DNA of 64,000 nt from an uncultured Clostridium sp. (GCA_947178445.1 CAMWYJ010000008.1:1-64000); one strand, 5' to 3'; positions 35,963 through 46,202 are shown, numbered from the stretch's first letter. Numbers and translations: made by a program. Notes: generated from the sequence alone by a model not told the origin.

Positions 35963-36496
35963 TTAATTTCCTTCTCTTAAATCAAAAACGGTCAGATTCT
36001 TATAAGGATTCGTTTTTGCCAGACCGATATGGGTAACCTGTCCGGAAAACATTCCAAACTGGTGCTGCAGCACATAAAAGGCAGTACGCATTTCCTCCGG
36101 TGACAGCTTCTTTCCAATGGTGGTATGTGGAATCCATTGAAACGGCTGATAATGCGGGCGAACCGATATTCCATCCATCTGTAGAAGTGCTTCGTTAACT
36201 TTGACAGAAAGATGATGCAGGTATTCATTTAAAACCGGTGCAAGATAAATAACATACGGTAAAAATGTACCGATCGATGCCCATTGTAATGTACCCTGCT
36301 GTAACTGGCTAATCTCCTGTTCTAAAAATGCTGTTATCTGTCCTTCTCTATCCACATCAAATGCAGCAAGTGTGATATGCGGCGGTACACGACCATCCAG
36401 CATAAAGGTATTTCCGGTTTTTTTCGCAACCTGATTGATATATTCTTGGATTTTATCGGTTGTTTCTTTATCAAAATATGCTGAAATCAAATACAT
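35963..36496 (-). CDS. 2H phosphoesterase (2'-5' RNA ligase family)
   Basis: The 177-residue protein has the two HxT/S motifs that define 2H phosphoesterases: PPHITLAAF (His41) and WIPHTTIGKKL (about residue 125). Members join or split 2'-5' phosphodiester or cyclic nucleotide bonds; the cellular substrate here is unknown. It lies between mutS and the epimerase gene, separated from mutS by 50 nt, so it may be co-transcribed with mutS. Confidence 0.85.
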   Translation of the reverse strand: MYLISAYFDKETTDKIQEYINQVAKKTGNTFMLDGRVPPHITLAAFDVDREGQITAFLEQEISQLQQGTLQWASIGTFLPYVIYLAPVLNEYLHHLSVKVNEALLQMDGISVRPHYQPFQWIPHTTIGKKLSPEEMRTAFYVLQHQFGMFSGQVTHIGLAKTNPYKNLTVFDLREGN

Positions 36497-36546
36497 AACA
36501 GTTCCATCCTTGTTTCAGTAACATAACAACATATACGAAAGCCGCT

Positions 36547-39195
36547 TTATTTCAGCCGCTCCTGCAAATCATTTAGATAAAGCAGCGCTTTCATCGGTGT
36601 CATATTCGAAAGGTCAAGCGCTTTGATATCTGCTACCACACTGGATTCCTCCACATTCCCAAACAAGGACAATTGTCCGTTGGAATCCTTTTTCTTTCCT
36701 TTGCTGCCCTTTTTTCCGGTATCCTCTAAAATCTTTGGCATGATATCCGCTGCTGCGGTGACGGTAATATCGTGCTCGGACAGCTCATCCGCAATCTCCC
36801 GTGCCCTTGCAAGCACCACCTCCGGTACTCCGGCAAGCTTTGCAACCTGTATGCCATAGCTTTTATCAGCGCCGCCTTTGATGATTTTTCGTAAGAATAC
36901 AATATCTTCTCCCGATTCCTTGACCGAAATACAGTAATTATTCACGCTTTCAAGCTTTCCTTCTAATTCTGTCAGTTCATGGTAATGGGTGGCAAATAAA
37001 GTCTTTGCGCCTAATAAATCCTTTGAGCTTATGTATTCCACTACTGCCCAGGCAATGGATAGTCCATCATAGGTAGAGGTTCCGCGTCCGATTTCATCTA
37101 AGATCAGCAAACTGTTCGAGGTGGCATTCCGAAGGATATTCGCCACTTCACTCATTTCCACCATAAAGGTACTCTGTCCGGAAGCAAGGTCATCGGAAGC
37201 TCCAACTCTGGTAAAAATGCGGTCCACAATACCAATATCTGCGGATGCCGCCGGTACATAGGAGCCAATCTGTGCCATCAGTACGATTAATGCTACCTGC
37301 CGCATATAGGTGGATTTACCCGCCATATTCGGACCGGTAATGATGGATACACGGTTCAAATCATTGTCTAACAGGGTGTCATTTGTTATGAAGGAATCGT
37401 TGTCTAACACCCGCTCTACTACCGGATGCCGCCCCTCTTTTATCTCGATTCTGCCTTCCGTGTTGATGGACGGGCGCACAAAACGATTCTTTTCTGCCAC
37501 ATAGGCAAGCGATGCCAGGGCATCCAAATCGGCAATGATTTTTGCTGCCTTCTGGACACGTTTCACCTCTTTTGCAAGGTTTTCCCTTACTTCCACAAAT
37601 AAATCGTATTCTAAGCCAAATAAACGGTCTTCTGCCCCTAAAATTTTACCTGCAATATCCTCTAATTCATCGGTCGAATACCGTTCCGAGTTTGCCAGCG
37701 TCTGTTTTCTGATAAAATGATCCGGCACGAGATTCTTATAGGAATTGGTGACATCAAAATAATACCCGAAGACCTTGTTGAATTTAATCTTCAGATTCTT
37801 GATTCCGGTCGCTTCCCGTTCCTTAGTCTCCAAATCCAAAAGCCATTGTTTTCCGTCGGACTTGGCAGCCTTTAAGGAATCTACCGTTTCATGGTAGCCA
37901 TCCTTGATGATACCGCCTTCCTTTACCAGAATAGGGGGATCTTCTAAAATAGAATCCTCGATCCACTGGTATAAATCCCGAAGCTCATCCAGCTCTTTTC
38001 CGTATTCAGAAAGCAGACCGGTATCAAACTCCTGTAAGATTGCTTTCACATGGGGTAAAATGCCAATGGAATTCTTAAAGGCGATCAAATCCCTTGGATT
38101 TGCCGTTTTTAACGTGATACGTGTCATTAGCCGCTCCAAATCATACACAGCATTTAAGTATTCCCGAAGCTCATCCCTTGTAATCATGGAATCATTGAAG
38201 GCTTCTATGGCATCCAAACGGTTTTCGATCATTTCCCTGCGGATACATGGCTGTTCCACCATGGCACGCAGATTTCTGGCTCCCATGGCAGTCTTTGTCT
38301 TATCTAATACCCATAGCAGAGAACCGCGTTTGTTTTTATCCCGCATGGTTTCACAAAGCTCTAAATTCCGTCTGGAAGCACTGTCTAACACCACATAGTC
38401 CTCTACGTGATAGGTGCTGATATGGTTGATGTGGTCAACGGAGCTTTTTTGGGTGTCCTTCAAATAATAGAGCAGACAGCCGACGGAACGGACGGCATTT
38501 GGATAGTCCTTTAATCCCAGTCCCTCTAGGTTCATCATATGGAATTGGTCTTTGAGCAGACATTCATTCATATCAAAATCATAATACCAGTCCTCCATCA
38601 CGGTAATCATGGTATGTTCCTTTTCACGAAGATTCGAAAGACTGATACCAGTGCTTCCGTTTTCCTCCAACGAAACCTCTTCATTTACCAAAATCTCCAC
38701 CGGTGCAAATTTGGATATCTCGTCCATTACTTTGGAAAGGCTTTCTACTTCTGTGGTAAAAAAATCACCGGTAGTGATATCTGCAAAGGAAATGCCATAT
38801 TTCTCATCATAAAAAATACTCATCAGATAGTTATTCTTTGTCTCGTTAAGGCTTCCAACACTCATATTTGTTCCGGGCGTTACAATCTGGACAACCTCAC
38901 GTTTTACAAGACCTTTTGCCTGTTTTGGATCTTCTACCTGTTCACAGATTGCAACCTTATAGCCCTTTTCCACCAGACGGTTCATGTAATTCTCATATGC
39001 ATGATATGGAATCCCACACATCGGAGCACGTTCTTCCATACCGCAGTCTTTTCCGGTCAGGGTAATTTCTAACTCCCTCGATGCAGTAATGGCATCGTCA
39101 AAAAACATTTCATAAAAATCACCTAAGCGGTAAAATAAAATACAGTCCTTATATTCTTCTTTTGTTTTGCAGTACATTTCCATCATTGGTGTCAT
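36547..39195 (-). CDS. mutS: DNA mismatch recognition protein MutS
   Basis: MutS recognises mispairs and small loops. The 882-residue protein has the mismatch-binding N-terminal domain (FYRLGDFYEMFFDDA, with the Phe-x-Glu wedge), the connector and lever domains, and the ATPase with GPNMAGKST, LLILDEIGRGTS and FATHYHELTELE. The C-terminus has a Lys/Gly-rich stretch and an LSLFG-like segment (GQLSLFG) that may bind the sliding clamp. The ribosome binding site is weak. Confidence 0.97.
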   Translation of the reverse strand: MTPMMEMYCKTKEEYKDCILFYRLGDFYEMFFDDAITASRELEITLTGKDCGMEERAPMCGIPYHAYENYMNRLVEKGYKVAICEQVEDPKQAKGLVKREVVQIVTPGTNMSVGSLNETKNNYLMSIFYDEKYGISFADITTGDFFTTEVESLSKVMDEISKFAPVEILVNEEVSLEENGSTGISLSNLREKEHTMITVMEDWYYDFDMNECLLKDQFHMMNLEGLGLKDYPNAVRSVGCLLYYLKDTQKSSVDHINHISTYHVEDYVVLDSASRRNLELCETMRDKNKRGSLLWVLDKTKTAMGARNLRAMVEQPCIRREMIENRLDAIEAFNDSMITRDELREYLNAVYDLERLMTRITLKTANPRDLIAFKNSIGILPHVKAILQEFDTGLLSEYGKELDELRDLYQWIEDSILEDPPILVKEGGIIKDGYHETVDSLKAAKSDGKQWLLDLETKEREATGIKNLKIKFNKVFGYYFDVTNSYKNLVPDHFIRKQTLANSERYSTDELEDIAGKILGAEDRLFGLEYDLFVEVRENLAKEVKRVQKAAKIIADLDALASLAYVAEKNRFVRPSINTEGRIEIKEGRHPVVERVLDNDSFITNDTLLDNDLNRVSIITGPNMAGKSTYMRQVALIVLMAQIGSYVPAASADIGIVDRIFTRVGASDDLASGQSTFMVEMSEVANILRNATSNSLLILDEIGRGTSTYDGLSIAWAVVEYISSKDLLGAKTLFATHYHELTELEGKLESVNNYCISVKESGEDIVFLRKIIKGGADKSYGIQVAKLAGVPEVVLARAREIADELSEHDITVTAAADIMPKILEDTGKKGSKGKKKDSNGQLSLFGNVEESSVVADIKALDLSNMTPMKALLYLNDLQERLK

Positions 39196-39345
39196 GTGTG
39201 TTTGCTCGCTTTCTTATAATATATGTCACCAATTTTCGAAGAAAATTGATGACCTGCTTGCGCATCAGCGTAATTCATTATAACATATTCTTATTCATGA
39301 TTCTTTCATTTTTAATATCTTTGTTATCCGGATCGTTTTACCCTG

Positions 39346-40767
39346 TCAGCTGCTTAGCTCCCCAAGATAATAAAATCCCTTTGCCTGTACAAGTTTCACA
39401 TCCTGAAAGGTTCCGATCAAATCTCTGCCCCCAGGAAAATGTACCAGCAGATTATTAGACAGCCTGCCTGTCAACAGATGTTCATCCTGTTCATCCACCC
39501 CCTCTACCAGCACCTCTAAAGTTTTTCCTTCATCTTTGCCACAGGTTTCCTTTGCAATCTCCTGAACCTCCTTTAACAAACGATCAAAACGGGACTTAAT
39601 TTCTTCTTCCGTTGCCTGAAATTTCATAGTTGCCGCCGGAGTTCCGGTACGTTTGGAGTAAATAAACGTAAATGCAGAATCAAATCGTACTTTCCTTACC
39701 ACATCTAAAGTCTCTTCAAAGTCTGCCTCTGTCTCTGTTGGAAATCCTACAATGATATCCGTTGTCAATGAAATATCAGGAACTGCATGTTTAATTTTTT
39801 CTACCAGTGTAAGATAATCCTCTTTTGTATAACGACGGTTCATATCCATAAGTACCTTTGTACTTCCTGACTGCATCGGTAAGTGAAGGTGCTTACAAAT
39901 CTTTTGTGATTTTGCCATAACTGCAATCAATTCATCCGATAAATCTTTGGGATGGGATGTCATAAAACGGATTCGTTTTAATCCTTCTATCTGCTCTACC
40001 TGTTCTAACAATTCCCCAAATGTAATCGGTTCCTCTAAGTTCTTACCATAGGAATTTACATTTTGTCCTAACAACATAACTTCTACAACACCATCTGCTA
40101 CCAGTTTCCTGATTTCTGCAATAATGTCCTCCGGTCTTCTAGAACGCTCCCTGCCCCGGACGTATGGTACAATACAATAGCTGCAGAAATTATTGCAGCC
40201 AAACATGATATTCACGCCACATTTAAAGTCATATTTCCGGTCACTTGGCAGATCCTCTACAATTTCCGTAGTGTCTTCCCATATATCAATTACCATTCCC
40301 TTGGAATTTAACTTATTCTCAATCAACTCCGCCAGCTTAAATACATTATGGGTGCCAAAAATAATATCCACATGGCGGTAGCTTTTTTTAATTTTTTCCA
40401 CTACAAGGTCTTCCTGCATCATACATCCACAAACGGCAATCAGCATATCCGGATTTTTTTGCTTGTATTTCTTAAGCTGTCCTAACCGCCCATATACACG
40501 CAGGTTTGCATTTTCCCGGACTGTGCAGGTATTCATAATCAGAAAATCTGCATCCTCATCTTCCGTTTTTATATAGCCAATTGTTTCCAGGATACCCTCT
40601 AGCTTCTCACTGTCTTTGGCATTCATCTGACACCCAAAGCAAATACTGCAATAAGTAAGGGGACGTCCAAGTTCCTTTTCTCTGTCTGCAAGTCTAACCT
40701 TCAGGCGTTCCATAATTTCCCTCTGTTTTTGTGCCTCTAGTTCATTTATATTTTGTTCCGTTCTCAT
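39346..40767 (-). CDS. miaB: tRNA-2-methylthio-N6-dimethylallyladenosine synthase MiaB
   Basis: MiaB is a radical-SAM enzyme that adds the methylthio group at A37 after MiaA. The 473-residue protein has the N-terminal UPF0004 domain with cluster cysteines (YCSICFGCQMNAKDSEK, a later CTVREN, CGCMMQ), the radical-SAM motif CNNFCSYC, and a C-terminal TRAM domain. I chose ATG 40767, which has GGAG seven nt upstream, over 40797, which has none. First gene of the mutS run. Confidence 0.95.
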   Translation of the reverse strand: MRTEQNINELEAQKQREIMERLKVRLADREKELGRPLTYCSICFGCQMNAKDSEKLEGILETIGYIKTEDEDADFLIMNTCTVRENANLRVYGRLGQLKKYKQKNPDMLIAVCGCMMQEDLVVEKIKKSYRHVDIIFGTHNVFKLAELIENKLNSKGMVIDIWEDTTEIVEDLPSDRKYDFKCGVNIMFGCNNFCSYCIVPYVRGRERSRRPEDIIAEIRKLVADGVVEVMLLGQNVNSYGKNLEEPITFGELLEQVEQIEGLKRIRFMTSHPKDLSDELIAVMAKSQKICKHLHLPMQSGSTKVLMDMNRRYTKEDYLTLVEKIKHAVPDISLTTDIIVGFPTETEADFEETLDVVRKVRFDSAFTFIYSKRTGTPAATMKFQATEEEIKSRFDRLLKEVQEIAKETCGKDEGKTLEVLVEGVDEQDEHLLTGRLSNNLLVHFPGGRDLIGTFQDVKLVQAKGFYYLGELSS

Positions 40768-40883
40768 AGCTGGTCTCCGTTCTGTAAAATCTGCCATAAA
40801 TGTTCAAATAACTATATCTAATATACAAAATAATCATTTAAAAGGCAATCTTTCTTGTATTTAAAATGATATGTTTTTCTAAT

Positions 40884-40904
40884 GCTACAACGACATTTTG
40901 TAGC
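40884..40904. other. Hairpin upstream of miaB
   Basis: GCTACAA (40884-40890) and TTGTAGC (40898-40904) pair perfectly. On the plus strand TTTTCC follows; on the minus strand the hairpin precedes ATTAGAAAAAC. It lies between the unknown gene at 40936 and miaB, so a weak terminator or attenuator is possible. Confidence 0.35.
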
Positions 40905-40935
40905 TTTTCCATAAACGTTTTTAATTGTCTTTTTT

Positions 40936-41487
40936 TCATACATTCAGGATTTCCCTGCTCTTAAAAAAATAAAACCGATATTCATATTCCGGATTTGCTG
41001 CCAGCAATATTCCGATTTCAAGCATACGTCCATTTAACCGGTGGTACATTATATCCTGTTTCCATGGAATGCCTAAAATATATTCCCTCTCCCTGCCGGT
41101 CAAATCCTGCAGCATCCCTTTCAGCATTTCACTATTCTGTCTTATAAGCCCTCCAAAAGGACAACACATGTATGAGTTTTCCTCACCATTTGCATGCATA
41201 TATTCTGCAAGTAACTGCCGAATGACCTTTCTTTTTTTACTTTTGCACAAATGTACTTTCATATCTGCGTCTTCTACCGGCAGTTTTGAAAGCAGCATAC
41301 CGGATTCTGTCATATACCGATACACTGTTTTTTCCACTCTTTCCTTCGGTGTTGGAAAATCCAGCCGTTCCATAATCTGGTTTACAGAATATCCGGACTC
41401 CACTAAATGACGGATTGCCCCACCGCTTGCCATATCATGTGTAAAATCAGACAATGCTTCTTCAAAATATCTTGGATGTTCAGCCAT
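40936..41487 (-). CDS. Conserved-looking hypothetical protein, 183 residues
   Basis: I do not recognise the family. The protein is soluble and mostly helical, starting MAEHPRYFEEALSDFTHDMASGGAI. A stretch resembling a helix-turn-helix (VESGYSVNQIMERLDFPTPKE) follows. Residues 110-125 hold YMCCPFGG, with two adjacent cysteines. AAGGTG precedes the ATG. It is divergent from the HD-GYP gene at 41732 across a 244-nt region with a palindrome. A regulatory role is possible but not shown. Confidence 0.68.
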   Translation of the reverse strand: MAEHPRYFEEALSDFTHDMASGGAIRHLVESGYSVNQIMERLDFPTPKERVEKTVYRYMTESGMLLSKLPVEDADMKVHLCKSKKRKVIRQLLAEYMHANGEENSYMCCPFGGLIRQNSEMLKGMLQDLTGREREYILGIPWKQDIMYHRLNGRMLEIGILLAANPEYEYRFYFFKSREILNV

Positions 41488-41564
41488 ATTATTATCACCT
41501 TAAACTTATAATTTTCTCTGTACATTTCGTGTTTCACAAAAAAACATAATCCCACTCGCCTGAC

Positions 41565-41581
41565 GTGTTAAAGTTTAACAC
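41565..41581. promoter_or_regulatory. Operator-like 17-bp palindrome between divergent genes
   Basis: GTGTTAAAGTTTAACAC is a perfect palindrome around a central G, followed by five T residues on the plus strand. It lies 78 nt from the unknown gene's start and 151 nt from the HD-GYP start. A TATAAT (41673-41678) lies between it and the HD-GYP gene. A dimeric repressor site is a reasonable reading; a small terminator is less likely because the loop is too short. Confidence 0.4.
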
Positions 41582-41731
41582 TTTTTCATCCTATTTGTAA
41601 ACATTTTTACCTGTCATAATATAAATCGATATTTTCTTTCGAATTCTGATAGCTATTTGCTCTGAAATCGGTTATAATGAATCTATTATAGATGCGTATT
41701 TTGAGTACTGAAGAAAACAAGGAGAATTACA

Positions 41732-42829
41732 TTGGTCAGAAGAAAATTTATGAGCACCCGGATTCTGAAACCCGGCATGGTGATTGACCAGTCCATTGTC
41801 GATAGCACCGGCCGAGTTCTTCTAGGACGTAAAACACCTTTAGATGAATATTATATCAATGCCCTGCAAAAATTAGGGATTGGTGGTGTTTACATCCGTG
41901 AAGGGGAAGAGGAAGAAATTGAAGAGAATATCGAGATATCTCCAGAGGTTGTAGAAAAAATAGAAAAAATGAAAGTTGCGGATAAAGCAAAACTCAAGCT
42001 TTCAGAAAGCGTAAAGGCAAGGGTTTCCGAAGGAATACAATATCTTTACAGCAATCCTGAATCCGAGGGTTTTACGAATGCTGCCAGCAGCATTTCCAGT
42101 GACCTGATGAAGGCCATTACCGATAATGATGCAATTGCGATTGATATCAGTACGCTAAAGGTCAGCGATGAATATACCTTTAAGCACAGTGTGGATGTGG
42201 CTTCCATGTCTATGATTATCGCCAAACGATTCGGACTAGACGACAAACAGGTGTATCAGATTGGCATATCCGGTCTGCTTCATGACCTTGGGAAATCCAA
42301 AATTCCTAACGAGGTACTGAATAAACCAGGTAAACTATCCGATGAGGAATTTACTATTATGAAAAACCACCCTCTCCTCGGATACAATATTATAAAGGAC
42401 AAATCTGATATTGCCCAGGAGATTAAAATGGGAGTACTACAGCACCACGAAAAAATCAATGGAAGAGGATATCCGCTTGGACTTGAAGGAAATGGAATTC
42501 ACAATTATGCCCGGATTTTATCCGTTGCAGATATCTATGATGCACTTGTAACAGAGCGTCCTTATAAAAAAGCATTCACACCAAGAGATGCAGTGGAAAT
42601 GATCATGGCAATGACCGGTGAACTGGATTTTGGCATGATTCAGAGCTTTCTTGACAGTGTTGTCCTCTACCCAGTGGATGCCGTTGTTACTTTGAGCACC
42701 GGCGAACATGCAAAAGTGGTACAGAATAATCCCGGTTACCCAATGCGTCCGAAGGTTGTTACACTCAGGACTGGTAAGGTTTATGACCTTGCAAACGATA
42801 TCGCCTATGCAAATATTATTGTAGAATAA
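41732..42829 (+). CDS. HD-GYP domain cyclic di-GMP phosphodiesterase
   Basis: The 365-residue cytoplasmic protein has an N-terminal domain of about 120 residues (STRILKPGMVIDQ, a DUF3391-like start) and a full HD-GYP domain. His184-Asp185 lie in HDLGK, His238-His239 in HHEKINGRGYPLG, with an intact GYP. It should hydrolyse cyclic di-GMP. The start is TTG 41732, with AAGGAG exactly seven nt upstream; ATG 41750 has no such site. It is monocistronic, between a TATAAT and a strong terminator. Confidence 0.9.
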   Translation: MVRRKFMSTRILKPGMVIDQSIVDSTGRVLLGRKTPLDEYYINALQKLGIGGVYIREGEEEEIEENIEISPEVVEKIEKMKVADKAKLKLSESVKARVSEGIQYLYSNPESEGFTNAASSISSDLMKAITDNDAIAIDISTLKVSDEYTFKHSVDVASMSMIIAKRFGLDDKQVYQIGISGLLHDLGKSKIPNEVLNKPGKLSDEEFTIMKNHPLLGYNIIKDKSDIAQEIKMGVLQHHEKINGRGYPLGLEGNGIHNYARILSVADIYDALVTERPYKKAFTPRDAVEMIMAMTGELDFGMIQSFLDSVVLYPVDAVVTLSTGEHAKVVQNNPGYPMRPKVVTLRTGKVYDLANDIAYANIIVE

Positions 42830-42839
42830 TTCATTGACA

Positions 42840-42876
42840 AAATGGCAGAAGAAAATTCCATTTTCTTCTGCCATTT
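42840..42876. terminator. Bidirectional terminator
   Basis: AAATGGCAGAAGAAAAT (42840-42856) pairs perfectly over 17 bp with 42860-42876, with only TCC in the loop. It serves the HD-GYP gene (+) and carB (-), whose stop lies 14 nt away. Confidence 0.92.
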
Positions 42877-42889
42877 GTTATATAAAACA

Positions 42890-45800
42890 CTATTTGATTG
42901 CTGCATGAATCTCCTGCAAAGACATCACTCCTATTTCCCCTTCTTTTACAACAGTACAGATTCCCTCTGCTGTGGCCTTCGCTGCAGCCATAGTCGTAAA
43001 ATATGGAACCTTTGCCTTAATGGCTGTCTTGCGGATATAGCTGTCATCAAACAGCTTTTCTTCCTGTGCTGCAGGTGTATTGATGATAAGCTGGATATTT
43101 CCGTTCATTACCTCATCAACGATATTTGGTCTTCCTTCCTGCATCTTATTCACACGGTCAGCCTTTATACCATTTGCAATTAACAAATCATATGTACTGC
43201 CCGTTGCTAAAATATGAAATCCACATGACTCAAACTGTCTGGCAACTTCAACAACCTCAGGTTTGTCCTTGCGGCTTACACTAAACAAAACAGTCCCCTC
43301 CTTTGGCAGTCTGGTCTGGGTTGCTTCCTGTGCCTTAAAGAACGCTTCCCCTACGTTGGTGGAAAGTCCAAGCACCTCACCGGTAGAACGCATCTCCGGT
43401 CCGAGTACAGGATCAACCTCCTGGAACATATTGAACGGGAATACCGCTTCCTTGACACCGTAGTATACCGGTTTTACCTCCTTCATATTCACAATCGGAG
43501 AATCCATACCGGTAAGCCTGCTTGTCATAATCTGGGTTGCAAGCTTTACCATCTTTACGTTACATACCTTTGATACAAGCGGTACGGTTCTAGAAGCTCT
43601 TGGGTTTGCTTCTAAAACATATACCTTTCCGTCCTCAATTGCATACTGCATATTCATAAGACCGCAGACACCCATTTCCTCTGCAATCTTTCTTGTATAT
43701 TCCTTAATCGTTGCTACCAATTCCTCTGGAATATTCTTGGATGGCAAAATACATGCTGAATCTCCGGAATGTACACCGGCAAGCTCAATATGTTCCATAA
43801 CAGCAGGAACATATGCATGTTTTCCGTCTGCAATGGCATCTGCTTCACATTCTGTTGCATGACGTAAGAAACGGTCAATCAGAATCGGTCTGTCAGGTGT
43901 CACACCAACAGCAGCTGCCATATACTGCTTTAAAGATTCCGGCTCATTTACGACTTCCATACCGCGGCCGCCAAGTACGTAAGAAGGACGTACCATAACT
44001 GGATATCCGATTTTTTCTGCAATTTCTAATGCCTCTTCTACATCTACAGCCATTCCTGCCTCAGGCATTGGGATATTCAGTTTTTCCATCATACCACGGA
44101 ACAGGTCCCTGTCTTCCGCCATATCAATAATCTCTGGCGAGGTGCCCAAAATGTTCACCCCATTTTTCTTTAAGTCTGCTGCAAGGTTAAGTGGTGTCTG
44201 TCCACCAAACTGTGCAATGACGCCAACCGGCTTTTCCTTTTCATAAATGCTCAATACATCCTCAAGGGTAAGCGGCTCAAAATAAAGCTTGTCGGAGGTG
44301 TCATAATCCGTTGACACGGTCTCTGGGTTACAGTTGACAATAATGGTCTCAAAGCCAAGCTCCTTTAATGCAAATGCCGCATGTACACAGCAATAATCAA
44401 ACTCAATACCCTGTCCGATACGGTTCGGACCACCGCCAAGAATCATGATTTTCTTCTTGTCCGATACAGTAGTCAGGTCTGGTGCATTGTAGGTTGAATA
44501 ATAGTATGCATTGTCCTTTGTACCGCTGACATGTACCGGCTCCCAGCTTTCTGTAATCCCATAGCCGATTCTTGCCCTGCGGATTTCTTCCTCCGGAATC
44601 TCAAGAAGCTTTGCAAGATAACGGTCGGCAAAACCATCCTTCTTTGCCTTCTCTAATATATCTTTTGCAGGAACCGAACCTTTGAGTGTAAGGAGCATTT
44701 CCTCTTCCTCAACTAACTCTTTCATCTGCTCAATAAAATAGTGCTTAATCTTGGTAAGGTTAAATAATTCTTCTATGGTTGCACCTTTTCTCAATGCCTC
44801 ATACATGATGAATTGTCTTTCACTGGTAGGTGTAATGAGCATTTTTAGCAGTTCTTCCTTGCTCTTTTCATGGAAGTCCTTGGCAAAACCTAAGCCATAA
44901 CGTCCAATTTCAAGGCTTCGTATAGCTTTCTGGAACGCTTCTTTATAGTTTTTACCAATGCTCATAACCTCGCCTACGGCACGCATCTGTGTTCCAAGCT
45001 TATCCTCAGAATCCTTGAATTTCTCAAATGCCCATCTTGCAAATTTGATTACCACATAATCTCCACCCGGTACATATTTATCCAATGTACCATATACACC
45101 ACATGGAATCTCATCAAGGGTAAGACCGGAAGCCAGCATTGCAGATACTAACGCAATCGGGAAGCCTGTCGCTTTTGAGGCGAGAGCGGAAGACCTAGAG
45201 GTTCTCGGATTGATTTCAATGACAATGATACGGTCTGTTTCCGGGTCATGTGCAAACTGTACATTTGTACCACCGATAACCTGAACTTCATCTACAATCT
45301 TATATGCCTGCTCCTGAAGTTTTTTCTGGCATTCCTCTGAAATGGTTAGCATCGGCGCAGAGCAGAAGGAATCACCGGTATGGATGCCTAAAGGATCAAT
45401 ATTCTCAATAAAGCATACGGTAATCATATTCCCCTTTGCATCACGGACAACCTCTAACTCTAACTCTTCCCAGCCAAGGATAGATTCCTCTACCAGTACC
45501 TGACCAACTAAGGAAGCCTGAAGACCTCTTGCACATACCGTCTTTAACTCCTCCACGTTATATACGAGACCACCGCCGGCACCTCCCATCGTGTAAGCGG
45601 GACGGAGAACAACCGGATAGCCAAGCTTATCTGCAATGGCAAGTGCCTCCTCCACAGAATAAGCAACCTCACTTCTCGCCATCTCAATACCAAGCTTATC
45701 CATCGTTTTCTTAAATTCAATACGGTCTTCTCCACGCTCAATCGCATCTACCTGGACACCGATTACTTTCACGTTATATTTATCTAAAACACCGGTATTT

Positions 45801-46108
45801 GCAAGCTCTGAACAAAGATTTAATCCTGACTGACCTCCTAAATTTGGAAGAATTGCATCGGGACGTTCCTTTTCAATAATCTGTTCAAGTCTTGTTACAT
45901 TTAATGGTTCAATATACGTTACATCTGCAATTTCCGGATCTGTCATAATCGTTGCAGGATTGGAATTTACCAATACAATCTGATACCCAAGCTGTCTAAG
46001 TGCCTTACACGCCTGCGTTCCGGAATAGTCAAATTCGCAGGCCTGTCCGATAATAATCGGACCAGAGCCAATAATTAATACCTTTTTAATGTCTTCTCTC
46101 TTGCTCAT
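42890..46108 (-). CDS. carB: Carbamoyl-phosphate synthase large subunit
   Basis: CarB makes carbamoyl phosphate from bicarbonate, ATP and ammonia for pyrimidine and arginine synthesis. The 1072-residue protein has two homologous ATP-grasp halves (each with a GxGxNRIGQG or GSGPIIIGQA type start) and a C-terminal allosteric MGS-like domain (from about 930). GAGAGG precedes the ATG. carA, normally adjacent, is absent here; the gene stands alone between a leader region with an attenuator-like hairpin and a strong terminator. Confidence 0.97.
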   Translation of the reverse strand: MSKREDIKKVLIIGSGPIIIGQACEFDYSGTQACKALRQLGYQIVLVNSNPATIMTDPEIADVTYIEPLNVTRLEQIIEKERPDAILPNLGGQSGLNLCSELANTGVLDKYNVKVIGVQVDAIERGEDRIEFKKTMDKLGIEMARSEVAYSVEEALAIADKLGYPVVLRPAYTMGGAGGGLVYNVEELKTVCARGLQASLVGQVLVEESILGWEELELEVVRDAKGNMITVCFIENIDPLGIHTGDSFCSAPMLTISEECQKKLQEQAYKIVDEVQVIGGTNVQFAHDPETDRIIVIEINPRTSRSSALASKATGFPIALVSAMLASGLTLDEIPCGVYGTLDKYVPGGDYVVIKFARWAFEKFKDSEDKLGTQMRAVGEVMSIGKNYKEAFQKAIRSLEIGRYGLGFAKDFHEKSKEELLKMLITPTSERQFIMYEALRKGATIEELFNLTKIKHYFIEQMKELVEEEEMLLTLKGSVPAKDILEKAKKDGFADRYLAKLLEIPEEEIRRARIGYGITESWEPVHVSGTKDNAYYYSTYNAPDLTTVSDKKKIMILGGGPNRIGQGIEFDYCCVHAAFALKELGFETIIVNCNPETVSTDYDTSDKLYFEPLTLEDVLSIYEKEKPVGVIAQFGGQTPLNLAADLKKNGVNILGTSPEIIDMAEDRDLFRGMMEKLNIPMPEAGMAVDVEEALEIAEKIGYPVMVRPSYVLGGRGMEVVNEPESLKQYMAAAVGVTPDRPILIDRFLRHATECEADAIADGKHAYVPAVMEHIELAGVHSGDSACILPSKNIPEELVATIKEYTRKIAEEMGVCGLMNMQYAIEDGKVYVLEANPRASRTVPLVSKVCNVKMVKLATQIMTSRLTGMDSPIVNMKEVKPVYYGVKEAVFPFNMFQEVDPVLGPEMRSTGEVLGLSTNVGEAFFKAQEATQTRLPKEGTVLFSVSRKDKPEVVEVARQFESCGFHILATGSTYDLLIANGIKADRVNKMQEGRPNIVDEVMNGNIQLIINTPAAQEEKLFDDSYIRKTAIKAKVPYFTTMAAAKATAEGICTVVKEGEIGVMSLQEIHAAIK

Positions 46109-46159
46109 TTTTACCTCTCATTCCGCTGTATTACTGCAGCTTTTTATTACCTTTTTGCC

Positions 46160-46190
46160 AAAAGAAAAGCCAGTAACATATCTACCGGCT
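46160..46190 (-). terminator. Attenuator-like terminator upstream of carB
   Basis: On the minus strand AGCCGGTA (46190-46183) pairs with TACTGGCT (46175-46168, one G-U) and is followed by TTTTCTTTT. It lies 12 nt past the leader ORF stop and about 50 nt before the carB start, where it could decide whether carB is transcribed. It could equally be a plain terminator of the leader ORF. Confidence 0.6.
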
Positions 46191-46202
46191 AAAAAACAAT
46201 TA

